From Prevotella amnii DSM 23384 = JCM 14753 (GTDB taxonomy: Bacteria > Bacteroidota > Bacteroidia > Bacteroidales > Bacteroidaceae): 34,378 nt of DNA. Below the pieces are notes generated by a model. It worked only from the letters and a program-made list of their open reading frames with translations, did no database searches and was not told the DNA's origin. Location of the stretch: the NCBI RefSeq assembly GCF_000378745.1, contig NZ_KB905286.1, positions 1 through 34,378 of the forward strand, written 5' to 3'. The stretch's first letter is position 1, and the number at the start of each line of letters is the position of its first letter. Positions 15,806 to 23,556 of the stretch are shown piece by piece. The translations under genes were made by a program, and so were the position numbers.

Positions 15806-17626
15806 ATGAATATAGAACATCAGATAACAGTTGCTGCATTGTCAGCCATTAAATTTTTATATGGTGTAGAAGTGCCAGATAGCATGGTGCAGCTACAGAA
15901 GACTCGTACTAATTTTGAGGGTAATCTTACTCTTGTAACTTTTCCATTGCTTAGAATATCTAAGAAGAGTGTAGAGCAAACAGGTCAGGAAATAGGCGAG
16001 TATCTTTTGGCAAACTGTACGGCTGTTGCTTCTTATAATGTGGTAAAGGGTTTTTTAAACCTTGTAATATCTTCGAAGGCATGGATAAGTTTGCTTAATG
16101 ATATTAGTTCTAAAGATAAGTTTGGCGAAAAGGAGATTACAAAAGAGAGTCCTCTTGTAATGGTAGAATATTCTTCTCCAAACACAAATAAGCCTCTTCA
16201 TTTAGGCCATGTTCGTAATAATCTTTTAGGTTGGTCGTTAGCAAGGATAATGGAAGCTAATGGTAATAAGGTTATAAAGACTAATATTGTTAATGATAGG
16301 GGTATTCATATATGCAAATCCATGCTTGCTTGGTTAAAGTGGGGTAATGGAATTACTCCAGAAGAGTCTGGTAAGAAAGGCGATCATCTTATAGGCGATT
16401 TCTATGTAGCTTTCGATAAGCATTATCGTATGGAGCTAAAAGAGCTTACAGAGAAGTTTCTTGCTGATGGGTTATCTGAAGAAGAGGCTAAGTTGAGGGC
16501 AGAGAAGGAGTCGCCATTGATGAAAGAAGCTCATGAAATGCTTGTTAAATGGGAAGCTAATGACCCTGAAGTGCGTAGCCTTTGGGCTAAGATGAACAGT
16601 TGGGTATATGCTGGCTTTGATGAAACTTATAAAGCTTTAGGTGTAAGTTTTGATAAAATATATTATGAGAGTAATACTTATCTTGCTGGTAAGAAGAAGG
16701 TAGAAGAAGGCTTAGCCAAGGGGCTTTTTATCCGCAAAGATGATAATTCTGTCTGGGCAGACTTAACAAATGAAGGTTTAGATCAGAAATTATTGCTTCG
16801 TGCAGATGGTACATCTGTATATATGACACAAGATATAGGAACGGCTCAGATGCGTTTTACTGATTATCCTATAGATAAGATGATTTATGTTGTAGGTAAT
16901 GAGCAGAACTATCATTTTCAGGTGCTTTCAATACTTTTGGATCGTTTAGGTTTTAAATGGGGTAAAGATCTTGTTCATTTCTCATATGGCATGGTAGAGT
17001 TGCCTAATGGTAAGATGAAAAGCCGTGAAGGAACTGTGGTTGATGCCGACGACTTGATAGAGTCGATGATAGCGAATGCTAAAAAGTTAAGTGAGGATAA
17101 GGTAAATAAGCTTGAAGGTATTACTGAAGAGGAGAAAAACGAAATAGCTCGTATCGTAGGCTTGGGAGCTTTGAAATATTTCATATTAAAGGTAGATGCA
17201 CGTAAGAATATGTTGTTTAATCCTGAAGAATCGATAGATTTTAATGGTAATACGGGTCCTTTCATACAATATACTTATGCGCGTATTCGTAGTATATTGC
17301 GTAAGGCAGAAGCACAACATATATCTATACCAAAGATGCTTTCCGATAAATCTCCTTTAAATGAAAAGGAGATAGCCCTTGTACAGAAGTTAAATGAGTT
17401 TGGTTCTACAGTAGCACAAGCAGGTGTAGACTATAGTCCTAGTGGTATAGCTAATTATTGCTATGAGCTTACAAAGGAGTTTAACCAGTTTTATCACGAT
17501 TATAGCATTCTTGGAGCCGATACAGATGCGGAAAAGATTACACGCTTAGTTATAGCAAATAATGTGGCTAAGATTATTAAGAATGGTATGTCTTTGCTTG
17601 GCATTGAGGTGCCAGAACGTATGTAG
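15806..17626 (+). CDS. argS: Arginyl-tRNA synthetase
   Basis: A 606-aa class I synthetase that charges tRNA-Arg. An N-terminal Arg-tRNA synthetase additional domain covers about 1-110. The HIGH-type motif is HLGH in SSPNTNKPLHLGHVRNN near 125-140. The catalytic core carries NDRGIH and YMTQDIG. The KMSKS-equivalent is the degenerate KMKSREGTVV, usual in ArgS. The C-terminal DALR anticodon-binding domain follows (FIQYTYARIRSIL onwards). The length is normal. A -7 box lies just upstream; the RNase H gene follows after 41 bp and may be co-transcribed. Confidence 0.97.
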   Translation: MNIEHQITVAALSAIKFLYGVEVPDSMVQLQKTRTNFEGNLTLVTFPLLRISKKSVEQTGQEIGEYLLANCTAVASYNVVKGFLNLVISSKAWISLLNDISSKDKFGEKEITKESPLVMVEYSSPNTNKPLHLGHVRNNLLGWSLARIMEANGNKVIKTNIVNDRGIHICKSMLAWLKWGNGITPEESGKKGDHLIGDFYVAFDKHYRMELKELTEKFLADGLSEEEAKLRAEKESPLMKEAHEMLVKWEANDPEVRSLWAKMNSWVYAGFDETYKALGVSFDKIYYESNTYLAGKKKVEEGLAKGLFIRKDDNSVWADLTNEGLDQKLLLRADGTSVYMTQDIGTAQMRFTDYPIDKMIYVVGNEQNYHFQVLSILLDRLGFKWGKDLVHFSYGMVELPNGKMKSREGTVVDADDLIESMIANAKKLSEDKVNKLEGITEEEKNEIARIVGLGALKYFILKVDARKNMLFNPEESIDFNGNTGPFIQYTYARIRSILRKAEAQHISIPKMLSDKSPLNEKEIALVQKLNEFGSTVAQAGVDYSPSGIANYCYELTKEFNQFYHDYSILGADTDAEKITRLVIANNVAKIIKNGMSLLGIEVPERM

Positions 17627-17667
17627 GATAAAATGAATAAGGATAATTAGCGGAAAATAAAATTTAT

Positions 17668-18135
17668 ATGAGCGTTATTATAAATCCTCCTGATTATAGA
17701 CATGACACGGTGTTGCCTTTACCAATAGAGGTAAAGGCAGCGGCGTGGGCTGTAGATGCAGCTTGCTCGGGTAATCCTGGTAAGATGGAATATCGCGGGA
17801 TAGACCTTGCTACAGGGCAGCAACTCTTTCATTTCGGACCAATAAAGGGGACTAATAATATAGGTGAATTTCTTGCCATAGTACATGCTTTAGCCTTAAT
17901 GGAGAAGCATAAAATAGCAGATAAGATTATATATAGCGATTCGTACAATGCCATTCTTTGGGTAAATAAAAAGCGATGCAAAACTACTTTATTACGTAGC
18001 TCTGAAACCGAAGAGGTGCTTAATATGGTAAAAAGAGCTGAATTGTGGCTTAGAGATCATACTTTTCGTGTGCCTATAGTGAAGTGGGAAACAAGAAGTT
18101 GGGGCGAAATACCTGCCGACTTTGGTAGAAAGTAG
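17668..18135 (+). CDS. RNase H-family protein
   Basis: A 155-aa protein with the RNase HI fold. Acidic active-site residues are visible in order: Asp in WAVDAACSGNPG, Glu in NIGEFLAIVHAL, Asp in IIYSDSYNA and a C-terminal Asp in IPADFGRK. It would cut the RNA strand of RNA-DNA hybrids such as R-loops or primer remnants. It lacks the N-terminal hybrid-binding (caulimovirus) domain seen in some Bacteroidota RNases H, and the extra N-terminus is only about 25 residues. It follows argS after 41 bp and may be its operon partner. Confidence 0.85.
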   Translation: MSVIINPPDYRHDTVLPLPIEVKAAAWAVDAACSGNPGKMEYRGIDLATGQQLFHFGPIKGTNNIGEFLAIVHALALMEKHKIADKIIYSDSYNAILWVNKKRCKTTLLRSSETEEVLNMVKRAELWLRDHTFRVPIVKWETRSWGEIPADFGRK

Positions 18136-18247
18136 TCTTAAATTAATGTTTTTTTTTAGACTTTAGTTTTTGTTTTTTTTGTCATACATGTCTTTTAACA
18201 TATAAAAGTATATCATTTTAGAAACGAAAACATAAACCATTAAACGG

Positions 18248-18308
18248 AAAAATAATTTATTTTTATTATATTTTTAATTTATTTTTGAGATAAAAATAAC
18301 CTATTTTT
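18248..18308. repeat. A-tract array B: three 17-bp units, 22-bp period
   Basis: Units at 18248-18264 (AAAAATAATTTATTTTT), 18270-18286 (ATTTTTAATTTATTTTT) and 18292-18308 (AAAAATAACCTATTTTT) have spacers ATTAT and GAGAT. Units 1 and 3 fit the palindrome AAAAATA-N3-TATTTTT. The middle unit is T-tract plus T-tract. The same order (palindrome, T/T, palindrome) is found in array C at 25954-26014. A/T tracts start every 10-12 bp, which predicts bent DNA. Confidence 0.8.
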
Positions 18309-18497
18309 CTTTTTCAAACATATACTTTTCTTATACTTACTCTTACCTTTTTCTTTCTAAAACATTATCTATTAATACAAGAAAGTTAGTTGTGAACGGA
18401 TAATTCTTAAAAACTTATTAAGATTGTAGCTCATTAGATAATGATATTCTCTTATAACTTTAAAGCTAATTTATTTCTTATTCTGACTAATATTTCT

Positions 18498-18505
18498 TAT
18501 TTTTG
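18498..18505 (+). promoter_or_regulatory. -7 promoter element of the acyl-CoA synthetase gene
   Basis: TATTTTTG perfectly matches TAnnTTTG, but no TTTG lies at the -33 distance. The leader would be about 85 nt. Confidence 0.45.
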
Positions 18506-18596
18506 CAAAAGCTATAGGTTATAAATATTATATTTTTTTATCTATTGCATAAAAGGTCTTGATTAAAAATAAGTATCACATAAACGTTATAAAACA

Positions 18597-20438
18597 ATGC
18601 AAGCAAGATGTCACCTATCTTTTCTTATTCACGAGCAGGCAAAGAAATTTGGTGAGAAGCCAGTTCTTAAATTTAAAGAATTTGGTGGGACTGACTGGAA
18701 AACGGTAGATTGGAATCAGTTTTCTACCCGTGTGAAAGAGGTGTCTAATGCACTACTTAATCTGAATGTTAAGCCACAAGAAACTATAGGTGTGTTTGCG
18801 CAGAACTGTGTAGAGTATCTATATACAGAGTTTGGGGCGTATGGTATACGTGCAATAAGTATTCCGTTTTATGCTACCAGCTCTGAGCAGCAGATACAAT
18901 ATATGATACAAGATGCATCTATAAAATATCTTTTTGTAGGTGAACAGGAGCAATATGATAAGGCACACCGTATTTTTCCACTATGCCCAACACTTGAGCG
19001 TATTATTGTTTTTGATAAAAATGTGCGTATTAGTACACACGATCCTAATGCGCTTTATTTTGAAGACTTCCTAAAAATAGGTGCTAATTTGCCAAGACAG
19101 TCAGAGGTAGAGAACTTATGGCGAGAGGCTTCTTTAGATGATATTTGTTGTATTTTATATACAAGTGGCACAACAGGTGATAGTAAGGGTGTTATTCTAA
19201 CGTATAAGATGTTTGATGCAGCTATGGAAGCTAATGGCCGTTGTGTGCCTCTTACAGAGCATGATAAGGTTATTAATTTTTTACCTTTTACTCATGTCTT
19301 TGAGCGCGGTTGGGCTTATCTTGCTCTAACTTTTGGTACGGAGCTAATAGTGAATACCGATCCTAAGGATATTCTCACATCAATGAGGCAAACAAACCCT
19401 ACATGTATGGCAGCAGTGCCACGTTTTTGGGAGAAGGTATATATTGCAGTAAAGGATCGTATGGATAGTTCTAACATCTTACAACGTAGGTTGTTTTATA
19501 AGGCTTTGCATATAGGTCGTAGTCGTAATGTTTTTTATAAGTCTAAGGGAAAGCGAGTTCCTTTAGGCTTGGAGCTTAAATATAGGTTTTATAATTCCAC
19601 TGTATTAAGTTTAGTTAGAAAGCAATTAGGACTTCTTAATCCAAATATTTTTCCAACAGCAGGCGCGTATGTATCTCCAGAGATAGAAGAGTTTGTGCAT
19701 AGTATTGGTATAGATATGATCGTGGGCTATGGTTTAACAGAGAGCTTAGCTACTGTGAGTTGCGACCATAAAGGTAAACCTTATACTATAGGTTCTGTGG
19801 GGCGTCCTATCCATAGCATTGAGATACGTATAGGTAAGGATAGCGAAGTGTTATTGAAAGGTCCTACAATAACCCCGGGTTATTACCATCGCGATGCTAT
19901 AACAGCAGCAGCTTACGATAAAGATGGATTTTTTCATACAGGAGATGCAGGCTATTTAAAAGACGGCGAATTGTTTTTAACAGAACGTATAAAGGACTTA
20001 TTCAAGACCTCAAACGGTAAATATATAGCTCCGCAAATGGTAGAGGGAATGTTGCTTGTAGATAAGTTTGTAGAGCAAGTGGCAATAATAGCCGATCAGC
20101 GTAAGTTTGTTTCTGCACTTATTGTACCAGATTTTCGCTTGTTGGAGCAGTGGGCAAAGGAGCATAATATTAGTTTTTCTAGCAGAGAGGAGCTTTGTTC
20201 AGACAAACGTGTCAATGATATGATGCGCGATCGTATAGAAACTCTTCAGCAACATTTAGCACAGTATGAACAGATAAAGCGTTTTACTTTGTTAGCACAT
20301 CATTTTTCTATGGAGAGTGGTGAGCTTACAAATACATTAAAATTAAAGCGTTCTGTAGTGATAAAGAATTTCTCCAATATTATTAATGCTATGTATGAAG
20401 AAACAGATCTTACCAACACTACCTCTTCATTAGTATAA
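18597..20438 (+). CDS. Long-chain fatty acid-CoA ligase (AMP-forming)
   Basis: A 613-aa member of the ANL superfamily that activates fatty acids to acyl-CoA through an acyl-adenylate. Motifs in order: P-loop YTSGTTGDSKGV near 188-199, the fatty-acid binding region FLPFTHVFERGWAY, the YGLTES motif near 378-383, FHTGDAGYLKDG near 446-457 and ERIKDLFKTSNGKYIAP, whose Lys in NGKYI is the usual adenylation-half-reaction residue. It is most like the FadD15/LACS group found in Bacteroidota. The last ~20 residues (ETDLTNTTSSLV) are a loose tail. The gene has its own -7 box and is followed 27 bp later by prfB. Confidence 0.93.
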   Translation: MQARCHLSFLIHEQAKKFGEKPVLKFKEFGGTDWKTVDWNQFSTRVKEVSNALLNLNVKPQETIGVFAQNCVEYLYTEFGAYGIRAISIPFYATSSEQQIQYMIQDASIKYLFVGEQEQYDKAHRIFPLCPTLERIIVFDKNVRISTHDPNALYFEDFLKIGANLPRQSEVENLWREASLDDICCILYTSGTTGDSKGVILTYKMFDAAMEANGRCVPLTEHDKVINFLPFTHVFERGWAYLALTFGTELIVNTDPKDILTSMRQTNPTCMAAVPRFWEKVYIAVKDRMDSSNILQRRLFYKALHIGRSRNVFYKSKGKRVPLGLELKYRFYNSTVLSLVRKQLGLLNPNIFPTAGAYVSPEIEEFVHSIGIDMIVGYGLTESLATVSCDHKGKPYTIGSVGRPIHSIEIRIGKDSEVLLKGPTITPGYYHRDAITAAAYDKDGFFHTGDAGYLKDGELFLTERIKDLFKTSNGKYIAPQMVEGMLLVDKFVEQVAIIADQRKFVSALIVPDFRLLEQWAKEHNISFSSREELCSDKRVNDMMRDRIETLQQHLAQYEQIKRFTLLAHHFSMESGELTNTLKLKRSVVIKNFSNIINAMYEETDLTNTTSSLV

Positions 20439-20465
20439 ATATAACGGAGTTAATATAAAAGTTAT

Positions 20466-21590
20466 ATGATAACATCCGATCAATTAAAAGATATACTTTC
20501 GCGTGTCGAGTCTTTAAAACGTTATTTAGGTATTGATAAGAAACGTATAGAGTTTGAAGAAGAACAGCTTCGCACACAAGCTCCTGATTTCTGGGAGAGT
20601 CCAGATTATGCTCGTCAGCAGATGAAAAAGGTAAAGGAGATAGAGCGATGGGTGAAAGGTTATGATAAAGCTAAAGCACAAGCAGAGGAGTTGCAATTAG
20701 CTTTCGATTTCTATAAAGACAAACTTGTTACTGAAGACGAGGTTGATACTATGTATAATAAAGTAGTTTCAACCATTGAAGATTTAGAGTTAAAGAATAT
20801 GCTTCGTCAGGAAGAGGATCCTATGGAGTGTGTTATGAAGATTAATTCTGGTGCTGGAGGTACAGAAAGTCAAGACTGGGCAGAGATGCTTATGCGTATG
20901 TATATGCGATGGGGAGAAGCTCATGGTTATAAAGTAACAATATCTGATATTCTTTCAGGAGATGAGGCAGGTATTAAGAGCGTTACAATGAAATTTGAAT
21001 CGGGTGAGTATGCGTATGGTTATTTGAAGAGTGAGAATGGAGTACATAGATTGGTTAGAGTAAGTCCGTTTAACGCTCAAGGTAAGAGAATGACCAGTTT
21101 TGCATCTGTTTTCGTTACACCATTAGTCGATGATACCATAGAGGTATATGTTGATCCTGCTCGTGTAAGTTGGGATACTTTCCGTTCAAGTGGTGCAGGA
21201 GGACAAAATGTTAATAAAGTGGAGTCCGGAGTAAGGTTGCGCTATCAATATGAAGATCCAGATACAGGAGAAAAGGAAGAGATATTAATAGAAAACACAG
21301 AAACACGCGATCAGCCAAAGAATCGTGCAAAGGCAATGCAACTTCTTAAATCGCAGCTATATAATCGTGAGATGAAGAAGCGTATGGAGGCACAAGCTAA
21401 AGTAGAGGCAGCAAAGAAGAAGATAGAATGGGGTAGCCAAATACGTAGTTATGTCTTTGATGATAGGCGTGTTAAAGATCATCGTACTAATTATCAAACT
21501 TCTGATGTTGAAGGAGTGATGAACGGAAAGATAGACGATTTTATAAAAGCATATCTGATGGAGTTTCCAACAGAAGAGCAAAACATATAG
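20466..21590 (+). CDS. prfB: Peptide chain release factor 2
   Basis: A 374-aa class I release factor that recognises UGA and UAA. The RF2-type recognition tripeptide SPF is at 200-202 and the hydrolysis motif GGQ at 245-247 in SSGAGGQNVNKVESGVRL. The programmed +1 frameshift found in most prfB genes is absent: where E. coli has CTT-TGA-C, after the conserved YL, this gene reads CGT-TAT-TTA-GGT-ATT-GAT in one continuous frame. It therefore lacks RF2 autoregulation by frameshifting. It follows the acyl-CoA synthetase by 27 bp and precedes a 44-aa membrane peptide by 27 bp. Confidence 0.96.
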   Translation: MITSDQLKDILSRVESLKRYLGIDKKRIEFEEEQLRTQAPDFWESPDYARQQMKKVKEIERWVKGYDKAKAQAEELQLAFDFYKDKLVTEDEVDTMYNKVVSTIEDLELKNMLRQEEDPMECVMKINSGAGGTESQDWAEMLMRMYMRWGEAHGYKVTISDILSGDEAGIKSVTMKFESGEYAYGYLKSENGVHRLVRVSPFNAQGKRMTSFASVFVTPLVDDTIEVYVDPARVSWDTFRSSGAGGQNVNKVESGVRLRYQYEDPDTGEKEEILIENTETRDQPKNRAKAMQLLKSQLYNREMKKRMEAQAKVEAAKKKIEWGSQIRSYVFDDRRVKDHRTNYQTSDVEGVMNGKIDDFIKAYLMEFPTEEQNI

Positions 21591-21617
21591 TATAACAATC
21601 TTTTAAACCATGTAACT

Positions 21618-21752
21618 ATGAATAATTCCAAGAATTTAAGAAAAAAACAGCGTGCTAAACAACAGGAAAAGCAAGGTAAAACGGTAATATTAGGTATTGC
21701 TATAGTATTGTTGTTATTATGTATTATTATCTTATTAATCTCTTTTAGATAA
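21618..21752 (+). CDS. Small single-pass membrane protein, 44 aa
   Basis: A 44-codon ORF from ATG at 21618 to TAA at 21752. The first 21 residues are very basic and polar (KNLRKKQRAKQQEKQGK). Residues about 23-42 are purely hydrophobic (VILGIAIVLLLLCIIILLIS), ending in FR. The layout predicts an N-in membrane anchor with a positively charged cytoplasmic tail. It fits tightly between prfB (27 bp before) and the CYTH gene (18 bp after) on the same strand, which supports it being translated. The function is unknown. Confidence 0.65.
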   Translation: MNNSKNLRKKQRAKQQEKQGKTVILGIAIVLLLLCIIILLISFR

Positions 21753-21770
21753 ACATTTTAGTGTTGATTT

Positions 21771-22268
21771 ATGAGTGGGATAGAGATAGAACGCAAGTTT
21801 TTAGTGCATAAGAATTATGATTGGAAGGCTTTGGCACATAGCTGTATGCATATTAAGCAAGGTTATTTTGCTTCTGTAAACACAGTGCGTGTGCGAGTAT
21901 GTGATAATAAAGCTTTCCTCACTATTAAGGGTCCATCACGTAATGGAGGCTTATCTCGTTATGAGTTTGAGAAAGAAATATCCATGGAAGAGGCTAAAAA
22001 CTTATTGTATCTTTGTGATGTAGGTATAATAGATAAGCATCGTTATCTAATAAATTATGCAGGACATACATTTGAAGTAGATGAGTTTCATGGAGATAAT
22101 GAAGGGTTAGTAATGGCAGAAGTAGAACTAAGTAACGAGAAAGAATATTTTGATAAACCATCTTTTATAGGCGTAGAGGTTACAGGAGATCATCGTTTTT
22201 ATAATTCGCACATGCGTAGAAATCCTTTTAAGTTATGGAAAGATAGTTTAGAAGAAGAGTATCAATAA
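21771..22268 (+). CDS. CYTH-domain protein, probable triphosphatase
   Basis: A 165-aa protein that is a single CYTH/triphosphate-tunnel domain. The diagnostic ExExK is E5-I-E7-R-K9 at the very N-terminus, which fixes the start. Further tunnel residues appear as alternating charged strands: TVRVRVCDNKAFLTIKG, YEFEKEIS, RYLINYAGHTFEVDEF and VMAEVEL. Members hydrolyse inorganic triphosphate or related substrates using Mg2+; the true substrate here is unknown. It lies 18 bp after the 44-aa membrane peptide and 55 bp before the helix-hairpin-helix gene. Confidence 0.88.
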   Translation: MSGIEIERKFLVHKNYDWKALAHSCMHIKQGYFASVNTVRVRVCDNKAFLTIKGPSRNGGLSRYEFEKEISMEEAKNLLYLCDVGIIDKHRYLINYAGHTFEVDEFHGDNEGLVMAEVELSNEKEYFDKPSFIGVEVTGDHRFYNSHMRRNPFKLWKDSLEEEYQ

Positions 22269-22323
22269 AGCAAGAAAAGCTGTTTGTAAATAAGTTTTTT
22301 TATTTTTTTTCTTTAAGAAGCAT

Positions 22324-23298
22324 TTGAAAATAAAATCCTTTTTTTACCTTCATCGCTCTGATCGTAGAGCTGTAATTTTCTTGGTAGCATTATTTTTGCT
22401 ATCAGGTGTTATTATTTATTTTATTGGTAATAGATATTCTTATACTTCCGATGATATAAAGAACGATTCTATTGTAGGTATATCTGCTTCAGGTACAGAT
22501 ATACATTCTAATAATTATCAGTTAGACCGATTAGCAAATACTAAATATTTTACGTTTGACCCTAATACAGCAGACAGCGTAACGTTACGAAAATTAGGTC
22601 TATCTCCCTTTCAAATACGTAATATATACCGTTATAGGGCTAAGGGTGGAGTATATCATGCACCAGAAGAGTTTGCTAAAATTTATGGTATGACCAGAAA
22701 ACAATATCAAGAGCTTGCTCCTTTTATACGTATAAGCGACGACTTTCTTCCTGCATCAACATTAGCTTCTGTGCGTGCTTATCAAGAGCGTAAGGCTGAA
22801 CGGCAACATCAGGCAATGGAAGCTCTTAGAGCTTTTAAAGCTAAAGATAAGTATCATGCCTATAAAGAGTATGATCGCGATACGATACGTTATCCTATTA
22901 AGATAAAGTTGGGGCAGAAAATTAATCTTGCTAATGCAGATACAACCTTATTAAAGAAAGTTCCGTGTATAGGATCTGGTTGGGCTAAGGCTATCGTTTC
23001 ATATGGAAAGCGTTTAGGAGGGTATGTTGCCGTGGGTCAATTGAAGGAGATTGATAACTTTCCTGAAGAGGCATTACCTTTCTTTGAGGTAAAAGGAGTG
23101 CATACAGAAAGGTTAAATCTAAATAAGTTAACTTTGTCTCAGCTACGCAAACACCCTTATATTAACTTTTATCAGGCTCGTGCTATATGCGATTATCGTC
23201 GTCTAAAGGGAAGACTAACATCGCTTTCTCAGTTGCGTTTGCTTAAAGATTTTCCGCAAGATGCTATCTTACGGCTTGAACCGTATGTATGTTTTTAG
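22324..23298 (+). CDS. Membrane-anchored protein with three helix-hairpin-helix (ComEA-like) domains
   Basis: A 324-aa protein. The start is TTG (22324): no in-frame ATG lies before the membrane segment, and the N-terminus MKIKSFFYLHRSDRR followed by a single transmembrane helix (about 16-35) is what such proteins usually have. AAGAAG about 10 bp upstream could help initiation. Three ComEA-type helix-hairpin-helix units follow at about 78-136, 200-256 and 264-322, each opening with a D/N-rich strand (FDPNTAD, INLANAD, LNLNKLT). A basic, charged linker (about 150-190) joins the first two. The domains bind DNA non-specifically, so it may act in DNA uptake or in tethering DNA to the membrane (inference). 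Confidence 0.85.
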   Translation: MKIKSFFYLHRSDRRAVIFLVALFLLSGVIIYFIGNRYSYTSDDIKNDSIVGISASGTDIHSNNYQLDRLANTKYFTFDPNTADSVTLRKLGLSPFQIRNIYRYRAKGGVYHAPEEFAKIYGMTRKQYQELAPFIRISDDFLPASTLASVRAYQERKAERQHQAMEALRAFKAKDKYHAYKEYDRDTIRYPIKIKLGQKINLANADTTLLKKVPCIGSGWAKAIVSYGKRLGGYVAVGQLKEIDNFPEEALPFFEVKGVHTERLNLNKLTLSQLRKHPYINFYQARAICDYRRLKGRLTSLSQLRLLKDFPQDAILRLEPYVCF

Positions 23299-23341
23299 CT
23301 TATTTCTTGCATCTTATCTTTTCTTTTCCAACTAATCTTAC

Positions 23342-23349
23342 TACCTTTG
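23342..23349 (+). promoter_or_regulatory. -7 promoter element of tRNA-Pro
   Basis: TACCTTTG perfectly matches TAnnTTTG and sits 11 bp before the tRNA, so transcription would start only a few bases upstream of the mature 5' end. Confidence 0.5.
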
Positions 23350-23360
23350 CCTTATCAATT

Positions 23361-23433
23361 CGGGATGTGGCGCAGTTGGTAGCGCACTACGTTCGGGACG
23401 TAGGGGTCGCCAGTTCGAGTCTGGTTATCCCGA
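23361..23433 (+). tRNA. tRNA-Pro (anticodon CGG)
   Basis: A complete cloverleaf. The acceptor stem CGGGATG pairs with TATCCCG (23426-23432, one G-T pair), with discriminator A at 23433. The D arm is GCGCAGTTGGTAGCGC. The anticodon stem is CTACG/CGTAG with loop TTCGGGA, giving anticodon CGG at 23394-23396 for codon CCG. The variable loop is 5 nt, and the T arm GCCAG-TTCGAGT-CTGGT is normal. No CCA is encoded. G37 follows the anticodon, as expected for tRNA-Pro. Confidence 0.95.
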
Positions 23434-23478
23434 CAAATTATCTTTATTTGTTGTAATATTTTCCCAAATGGGAATAAC

Positions 23479-23514
23479 AAAAAGGACTGATACTTCGAGA
23501 GAAGTATCAGTCCT
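23479..23514 (-). terminator. Terminator of glnN
   Basis: A perfect 14-bp stem (AGGACTGATACTTC, 23483-23496, against GAAGTATCAGTCCT, 23501-23514) with a GAGA loop. Read on the minus strand it is followed by TTTTTG, so it ends the glnN transcript 43 nt after its stop. A weaker 5-bp hairpin at 23461-23474 (TTCCC/GGGAA) lies between it and the tRNA. Confidence 0.85.
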
Positions 23515-23556
23515 GATTTATAGAAGTTGATAGAAGTTTTATTATATATAAAATTA

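Larger units (their letters stand above)
18136..18596. other. Intergenic region with A-tract array upstream of the acyl-CoA synthetase
   Basis: This 461-bp non-coding AT-rich stretch holds a T-rich segment after the RNase H gene, the three-unit 22-bp array at 18248-18308 and a perfect -7 box at 18498-18505. No ORF is supported on either strand. Confidence 0.7.
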
